A DNA stretch of 64,000 nt from a bacterium (GTDB lineage: Bacteria > Armatimonadota > UBA5829). Positions within the stretch are counted from its first letter, which is position 1. Each line of letters starts with the position of its first letter. Positions 59,542 to 64,000 of this stretch are shown one piece after another. Location: assembly GCA_021371935.1 (NCBI GenBank), contig JAJFVF010000009.1:193803-257802 (forward strand), given 5' to 3'. The translations under genes were made by a program, and so were the position numbers. The notes below the pieces were generated by a model. It worked only from the letters and a program-made list of their open reading frames with translations, was not told the origin of the DNA and did not search any database.

Positions 59542-60687
59542 CTATCTCTTCCTGCAGGCAAACCCGACAAATCCTAATCCTCCCACTATTAGTGCGAGGA
59601 ATGAGCCTGGCTCGGGCACCACTGGCGCAAGCGGTAAATTTACAGTGGCTATGAACGCCTCGTAACCAGACGGACTCTTACCACGTCCCACAATCGTGGC
59701 GATGTTATTATTAACAGCTACATCCTGAGCATCAAATAATCTCCAGCCTTCGGGTATCGCAGAGCCGAGCAGCGAGGATAGACTCACCATACCGGTAATT
59801 TGTGTCCACAGAAAGGCTTCAACGCCCAGCATCGAACTACTTTCTCCGACTATTACAGATCCATCTGACGAAATACCATGGGCAGTGCTACAGAATTCGC
59901 CTCCAGAGAGAACGCCCAGGCCGACCATACCATCATTTGCAGTCCAACGGAAAGCTTCAGTGCCGAGTGCGGAACTACTTCTGCCAACTATGACTGACCC
60001 ATCTCCGGATGCAGCATAGGCCACGCTTTTTACGTCTCCGCCAGAGAGATCACCTAGACTAACCATACCTCCACTCTCAGTCCAGCGGAATGCTTCATTT
60101 CCGCTATCTCCGACGATGACAGATCCGTCTGCAGATACGCCGAATGCCTGGCTGTAGTCACTCAGAATGCCTAAGCCTACCATGCCTTCGCTCATAGTCC
60201 AACGGAAAGCTTCGCAACCTAGCGAACTGCTGCTGAATCCAACTACGACAGATCCATCCCCAGACACGCCAAAGGCCTCGCTCCAGATGCTGTTACCAGG
60301 AAGATCACCCAAGCCGACCATGCCATCACTTGCAGTCCAGCGGAAAGCTTCGGGGCCGGTCGACGAGCCGCTGAATCCAACTACGACAGATCCGTCTGCT
60401 GAAGCGCCCTTAGCATTGGTGGCGCTGTTTCCACCAGGAAGATCTCCTAGACTCACCATTCCACTACTTGCAGTCCAGCGAAAAGCTTCTTCGCAGTATA
60501 AAGAGGAAGCTGAGTAACCATATCCAACCACGGTAGACCCATCGGCAGATATGCCATAGGCACCACTCTCGTATCTGCCTTCAGGAAGATCGCCCAGCCC
60601 TTGGAATGTCGCCGCGCCGGCAACACTGCTGAACACAACTGCCGCTGCTGTGGTAAAAACAACTGCCAATAACTTGCTGTATTTCAT
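59542..60687 (-). CDS. HAF-repeat PEP-CTERM surface protein
   Basis: 381 residues. Signal peptide (VVFTTAAAVVFSSVAGA) and about seven imperfect 45-residue repeats with the pattern EAFRWTxxxGMVxLGxL, SxAxGxSxDGSVVVG, as in HAF extracellular repeat proteins. The C-terminal PEP-CTERM tail is VVPEPGSFLALIVGGLGFVGF, then CRKR. It is probably exported and anchored or released at the cell surface; similar repeats are linked to adhesion. AAGGAGA lies 11 bases before the ATG at 60687. The repeat count should be prone to change by recombination. Confidence 0.85.
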   Translation of the reverse strand: MKYSKLLAVVFTTAAAVVFSSVAGAATFQGLGDLPEGRYESGAYGISADGSTVVGYGYSASSLYCEEAFRWTASSGMVSLGDLPGGNSATNAKGASADGSVVVGFSGSSTGPEAFRWTASDGMVGLGDLPGNSIWSEAFGVSGDGSVVVGFSSSSLGCEAFRWTMSEGMVGLGILSDYSQAFGVSADGSVIVGDSGNEAFRWTESGGMVSLGDLSGGDVKSVAYAASGDGSVIVGRSSSALGTEAFRWTANDGMVGLGVLSGGEFCSTAHGISSDGSVIVGESSSMLGVEAFLWTQITGMVSLSSLLGSAIPEGWRLFDAQDVAVNNNIATIVGRGKSPSGYEAFIATVNLPLAPVVPEPGSFLALIVGGLGFVGFACRKR

Positions 60688-61106
60688 ATTTTCTGATTCT
60701 CCTTGGTTTTGATGCAGATCTGTTGCCGGCTTTTGCATTCCAACTGTGTCGCATCAAGAGCGTGCATTTCACAACCCGAATACACAGGAGTCAGCAACAA
60801 TGTCTGCGTTACATCGCCGCAAGTTTCCTAGAATTATCGCTGTGTTTAAGGCTGTGCTTGGATATTTTGGCATTTCGAACACATCGATACGATTATAGCC
60901 GTCAATTCTATCTAGTAGTTTTGTAGTGTTTTGAGCTTCGACTGTATGTTGGAACGCAGCAAAGAACGTCTATGTAGCCATTCGCCATAGCTCAGCTTAA
61001 GTCCTACCTTGACAACGATTCATGAGCGGACGGTATCAACTTGGCTCATGAACCCTTTTCACAACATTTTGTATCAATTACTATTCAAAATCATCGGAGA
61101 AGAGCA
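60688..61106. other. 419-base gene-free region
   Basis: No gene, RNA motif or clear promoter was recognised. The short open frames found there lack ribosome sites. It marks the transition into the decaying accessory region. Confidence 0.5.
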
Positions 61107-61490
61107 ATGAACACTATCCAAAATCAACTCTCAGACCTGCCGCACCTTCCGTATAACGGGCTGAAGCATTTATGGCGGGAAATGTTCCACAAAAGCCCGC
61201 CTGATTACAGCCATCCATATTTCATTATATCGGATCCAAGAGCTTCACTACGGTGGGCTGTCAGAGAACTTGCATGCAACTATGTCCGAAATTCTCGAGA
61301 CGAGTGGATTCGACTAAATTGCTCAACGCACAAGAGACGCCTATTTACTCCATTATTAGGACCCGGTTTGTGCGTGAATGGCACGGTAATCGATACGAGA
61401 TAATGGTAATTCCTGGCAGGTTCGAATATCAAGGATAGCGTTTCAGATCTCTGACCGCTGTCGCGAAGTCCATTACCGGCACCTATTTAT
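61107..61490 (+). pseudogene. Remnant of a DUF2924 gene (frameshift and stop)
   Basis: Reading the first frame from 61107 gives LSDLPHLPYNGLKHLWREMF, matching the DUF2924 N-terminus (L..LWRELFG). The family's C-terminal half continues only in another frame: RTRFVREWHGNRYEIMVI, PGRFEYQG, then TAG at 61436, then RFRSLTAVAKSITGT. So at least one frameshift (61253-61370) and one stop have broken it. DUF2924 genes usually sit near site-specific recombinases in prophages and integrative elements. No recombinase gene is intact here. Confidence 0.7.
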
Positions 61491-62031
61491 AACGGTCGAG
61501 CATTTTTGGTCTATATAAAAAGGAGAAATAGAAATATGAGCATTTACACATACATCGTCAAACCAAAGCCGCAGATCCGGCGCGCAAGCGCCCGAAATGG
61601 TTAGAAGATTAGCTCAATTTCTAATGAGTTAAACGACCTGAGGATGCTGAATAATGTGGCTAAATCCGAAAAGCTGCAGCGTTGATCCGAAAGGGAAAAG
61701 TCGCCGACATTGAAAAAGCCTATGCATCGGTCGACCTAGAAGTACGAAAAGCAGTGGAAGGAAAGCTGCGGGATCCACTTTCACCCATAAATGACAATAG
61801 CGAGCCAACCACTGGCTCGCTAGTATACAGAGAAGTGGTAGCCCCGACGGAATACCGGAGCATGACCAAACGTTCAAATTGAGCTGGAGAAACAGGGTTT
61901 TTGAGTGTGAGTTAGTGGAGGTTTGAAGTAATCGGGTGGCCTGCATGGCTTTCTGTTTTTCTTTCGCTGATGCATATGCTGATTAGGTTCGAACTGCGTG
62001 TCCCGGGCAATCTGTGTGTAATGCTGCATTG
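61491..62031. other. Non-coding remnant between pseudogenes
   Basis: A strong ribosome site (AAAGGAG, 61520-61526) precedes a 22-codon open frame at 61535 that begins MSIYTYIVKPKP and stops, probably the start of a lost gene. A 66-codon frame at 61682 has no recognisable family. I see no intact gene in this stretch. Confidence 0.5.
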
Positions 62032-62034
62032 TAA

Positions 62035-62295
62035 TTGCATAATTACACAAAGCAAGCTTACGTCTGGCGAACAAGCCACGGGACTGAAGTGAACGTTGTA
62101 ATTGAGGATCAGGGTCGATTGATTCCGGTGGAAGTGAAGTCGGCTGCTACCCCACGATCAGCAATGGCTTCCGGTTTGCAATCGCTTATGGTCGACTATG
62201 CTGATATGACTGAAAAGGGATGGCTGATCCATATGGGGAATACTATGCTGCCAGTCGCACCGGGTATTCTGGCAGTGCAATATTCGGAGTTATAG
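62035..62295 (+). pseudogene. C-terminal fragment of a DUF4143-type AAA ATPase
   Basis: About 85 residues matching only the nuclease-like C-terminus of DUF4143 proteins: VWRTSHGTEVNVVIEDQGRL, then IPVEVKSAATPRSAMASGLQ (the conserved EVKS), then GWLIHMGNTMLPVAPGILAV. In the full family an N-terminal AAA ATPase precedes this part and is absent here. The frame is open only from the TTG at 62035, directly after a TAA. So this is a 5'-deleted remnant, probably not translated. Confidence 0.75.
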
Positions 62296-62488
62296 AGGCA
62301 GGCATTGGTCCAAGTGGTTGATCAAATGCAATGTATCGTACAGCCGATAGCGGATAATCGCATGTGTCTACCGCACATGCCTGAAGACTTGGCTGGCATC
62401 TGCGTCAGTGTAAACAACTTTAGCGTTTAGATAAATGGAGTTTTTTGATTCTTTTAAGCATTCCGCCCTAAAGATCGCATGGCTGTAT

Positions 62489-62540
62489 GTCAAGAATATA
62501 GTACATAATACTTGACAACAATCCCCTGTCAGGGCATAAT
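62489..62540 (+). promoter_or_regulatory. Promoter and possible operator of the AbiE-like module
   Basis: TTGACA (62512-62517), 17 bases, CATAAT (62535-62540), 34 bases before abiEi. GTCAAG (62489-62494) and CTTGAC (62511-62516) form an inverted repeat that overlaps the -35, a possible binding site for the AbiEi antitoxin, which represses its own promoter through inverted repeats in studied systems. Confidence 0.55.
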
Positions 62541-62574
62541 ATACTGTAAGAGCAATCTACAAGGACTATAGACA

Positions 62575-63300
62575 ATGCGATCAGCTATTAAGAATAAACA
62601 GGAGAGGTCAGTCGCGTCGGCGGTCAGAGAGGCCATCTCGCAATCAACCGACCGAGTCTGGGTATACACGGACTTTAATGGCATGCCGCCTGCGGCAGTT
62701 AGCCAGGCATTATCCCGGCTTTATCGTGAGGGATTGGTTAAGCGCGTGCGCAAAGGAGTCTACTATCGCCCAAAGCAGACTGTTCTGGGTGAAAGCAAGG
62801 TTTCGCCTGCTGCCTTGATCTCGAAGCTTCTCCCATCTGATGCTCGCCCTACCGGCTACACCGCCGCACGAGTGCTTGGGCTAAGCACGCAGGTGCCGGT
62901 TGAGCCATCATACGCCGTTTCCAAGAGCAAGGCGCCGGCAAGCGTGGCTGGCGTAAAGGTCACGGTCCGCCGCCCTGTCTCCAGCATCTGCATAGACACA
63001 CGTGAAGCTGCTATCCTGGAGTTTCTGCGCGAGAGGGGCACAACAAGTGAGCGTTCCCCAGAGGAAACTGTCCGTAGGCTGCTGCATATCATCAAAGAGC
63101 CAGGAGTGTTTGCCAAGCTGGCCGAAGCAGCAATGCAGGAGCCGCCGCGAGTGCGAGCCATGCTCGGAGCGCTGGGACAGGAGGCGAGGATCAGAAAACC
63201 AGAACTTGTGACGCTAAGATCGTCGTTGAACCCGCTGTCCAGGTACGACTTCGGGCGACTGCGATGCATGAGATATGCTAAGGAGTGGCTAGCGAAATGA
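62575..63300 (+). CDS. AbiEi-like antitoxin/transcriptional regulator (DUF6088 type)
   Basis: 241 residues. A winged helix-turn-helix at the N-terminus (VWVYTDFNGMPPAAVSQALS, LYREGLVKRVRKGVYYRPK) matches the DUF6088/AbiEi family; the C-terminal antitoxin part follows (TGYTAARVLGLSTQVPVEPS, then REAAILEFLRERG, LHIIKEPGVFAKLAEAAMQE). In type IV AbiE systems AbiEi neutralises the AbiEii nucleotidyltransferase and represses the operon. The reading frame is intact and has its own promoter. The stop overlaps the start of the AbiEii remnant by ATGA. GC content and codon use look similar to the host. Confidence 0.82.
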   Translation: MRSAIKNKQERSVASAVREAISQSTDRVWVYTDFNGMPPAAVSQALSRLYREGLVKRVRKGVYYRPKQTVLGESKVSPAALISKLLPSDARPTGYTAARVLGLSTQVPVEPSYAVSKSKAPASVAGVKVTVRRPVSSICIDTREAAILEFLRERGTTSERSPEETVRRLLHIIKEPGVFAKLAEAAMQEPPRVRAMLGALGQEARIRKPELVTLRSSLNPLSRYDFGRLRCMRYAKEWLAK

Positions 63301-63603
63301 AGCTTTGTGAGCACGAGGACTTTGGTCCGATTCTCACCGAAACGACCGCCTGGTTAAAAGAGCAGCACGGCTTGGAACGCATCAGCGCCCGGATCGTGGA
63401 GAAGGACTACTATGTCACTCAAGTCCTGCGTGCCATCGCAACAAACTTCAGCGGCACCAGTCCTGTTCAACACATTACGAAGACAATCCCGAAATTCCTT
63501 CTGAGGTCCTAATTGGAGGCAGGCGTCAGGAGCGGCCATTGCCCCTAACGAGCAGATCAGTCTGGATTCTTATGTAGCTGAGTTCTTGCGCACGAGACCT
63601 TAA
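63297..63603 (+). pseudogene. Degraded AbiEii-type nucleotidyltransferase toxin
   Basis: The start (71 codons, to TAA at 63510) matches the AbiEii/DUF1814 N-terminus: LTETTAWLKEQHG, then ARIVEKDYYVTQVLRAIATN. The family's next block with the catalytic GGTSLSK and SEDIDL motifs is missing, consistent with an internal deletion. A later AbiEii-like segment survives in a different frame (63511-63603): NEQISLDSYVAEFLRTRP. So the toxin has lost its catalytic core while the antitoxin upstream is intact. An assembly error is less likely because both frame and motif are lost. Confidence 0.72.
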
Positions 63604-63749
63604 GAGAGAGTCTATAAGAGACCTTTACTGTAGTATGAAGATAATGCTTTCGGCTGCGGATATCAACCAGCACACTTCACCACCAATAACACTTGTCAGA
63701 TTTTGGTTACATAGCTATTATGTTACGGTAACCACTTAAGGTGATGCAA

Positions 63750-64000
63750 ATGCGGGTTCTCCAATCTTTTGCAAAACAGCATAGCTATATATTCGCGGTT
63801 ACGTGTGTTGTGATCGCCACAGCAATATTCTTCCCGGGACGGCTGCATTTCGCCAGGGGACAGTGGGCGTTGCTGTACCTGCTTATAGTAGGGTTGGTTG
63901 CCGGACTCAGTGGTGTAAGGCCCGCTTTACTTGCAGCATTGCTTGCTTTCTTCTCGTGGAACTTTTTCTTCTTGCCCCCATATGATACTTTAATTGTACA
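63750..64000 (+). CDS. Sensor histidine kinase N-terminus, DUF4118/KdpD type (partial)
   Basis: The first 83 residues are visible; the gene runs off the window. Three hydrophobic segments (YIFAVTCVVIATAIFFPG, LLYLLIVGLVAGLSGV, ALLAALLAFFSWNFFFLPP) with the motif GVRPALLAALLAFFSWNFFF followed by LPPYDTLIV are typical of the DUF4118 membrane domain of KdpD-like sensor kinases. AAGGTG lies 7 bases before the ATG at 63750. Catalytic kinase domains would be downstream. Confidence 0.75.
   Translation, partial: MRVLQSFAKQHSYIFAVTCVVIATAIFFPGRLHFARGQWALLYLLIVGLVAGLSGVRPALLAALLAFFSWNFFFLPPYDTLIV

Noticed and set aside
63706-63734. GGTTAC...GTAACC inverted repeat before the DUF4118 kinase
   Set aside because: Only 6 bases per arm; not enough to call an operator.

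Overview
The window reads as a contiguous piece of a diderm, flagellated, mesophile-like bacterial chromosome of moderate GC. Two flagellar bushings (FlgH L-ring and FlgI P-ring), a Wza-type outer-membrane exporter and an SLH-domain porin all imply an outer membrane. Three proteins end in PEP-CTERM sorting tails. SLH-porin plus PEP-CTERM plus FliW/CsrA fits Armatimonadota best, but that is an inference from gene content and no rRNA or tRNA gene is present to test it.

Layout. 1-6.1 kb: assorted metabolic and regulatory genes (GDPD fragment, zinc alcohol dehydrogenase, FadR-type regulator, TrpB2, a 57-residue Cys-rich membrane protein, SecG, and an unusual ECF sigma factor whose C-terminal half resembles domains 2 and 3 of the DNA sliding clamp). 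6.2-22.2 kb: a PEP-CTERM gene, then a nearly uninterrupted flagellar cluster flgF-flgG-flgA-flgH-flgI-flgJ-flgM-flgN-flgK-flgL-fliW-csrA-fliC1-fliC2-fliD-fliS-fliT-like, ending with a translationally coupled M14 metallopeptidase. The flgF and fliC1 promoters share one sigma-28-like architecture, and the fliC2 leader carries three hairpins, one presenting GGA in its loop as CsrA sites do. 23-36.2 kb: DUF1015, a six-hairpin-glycosidase-like protein, an ECF sigma/anti-sigma pair, DUF4446, alkaline phosphatase, an ABC exporter with a GT39-type membrane protein, and an ABC-2 exporter with a CsgG/FlgO-like protein. 36.7-42.6 kb: Ycf46-like AAA ATPase, MntA antitoxin with a HepT toxin broken by an amber codon, and SMC. 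42.7-49.8 kb: an exopolysaccharide locus (wza, wzc-like BY-kinase, acetyltransferase, aminotransferase, initiating sugar-phosphate transferase, dehydrogenase). 49.9-60.7 kb: GNAT, GH2 hydrolase, UroD-like protein, fabZ, serC, a PEP-CTERM protein, the SLH porin and a HAF-repeat PEP-CTERM protein. 61-63.6 kb: a decaying accessory island with DUF2924 and DUF4143 remnants and an AbiE module whose toxin is degraded. 63.75 kb to the end: the start of a KdpD-type DUF4118 sensor.

The most unusual features are: (1) the sigma/sliding-clamp fusion; (2) a seven-copy, 66-81 bp, double-hairpin element with CTAG-type ends that repeatedly sits exactly on stop codons, including twice inside the flagellar operon; (3) a sigma-28-like promoter pattern shared by two flagellar transcripts and possibly the exopolysaccharide operon; (4) two toxin-antitoxin modules with the antitoxin intact and the toxin broken. 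Functions are from motif recognition by eye; no database search was possible.
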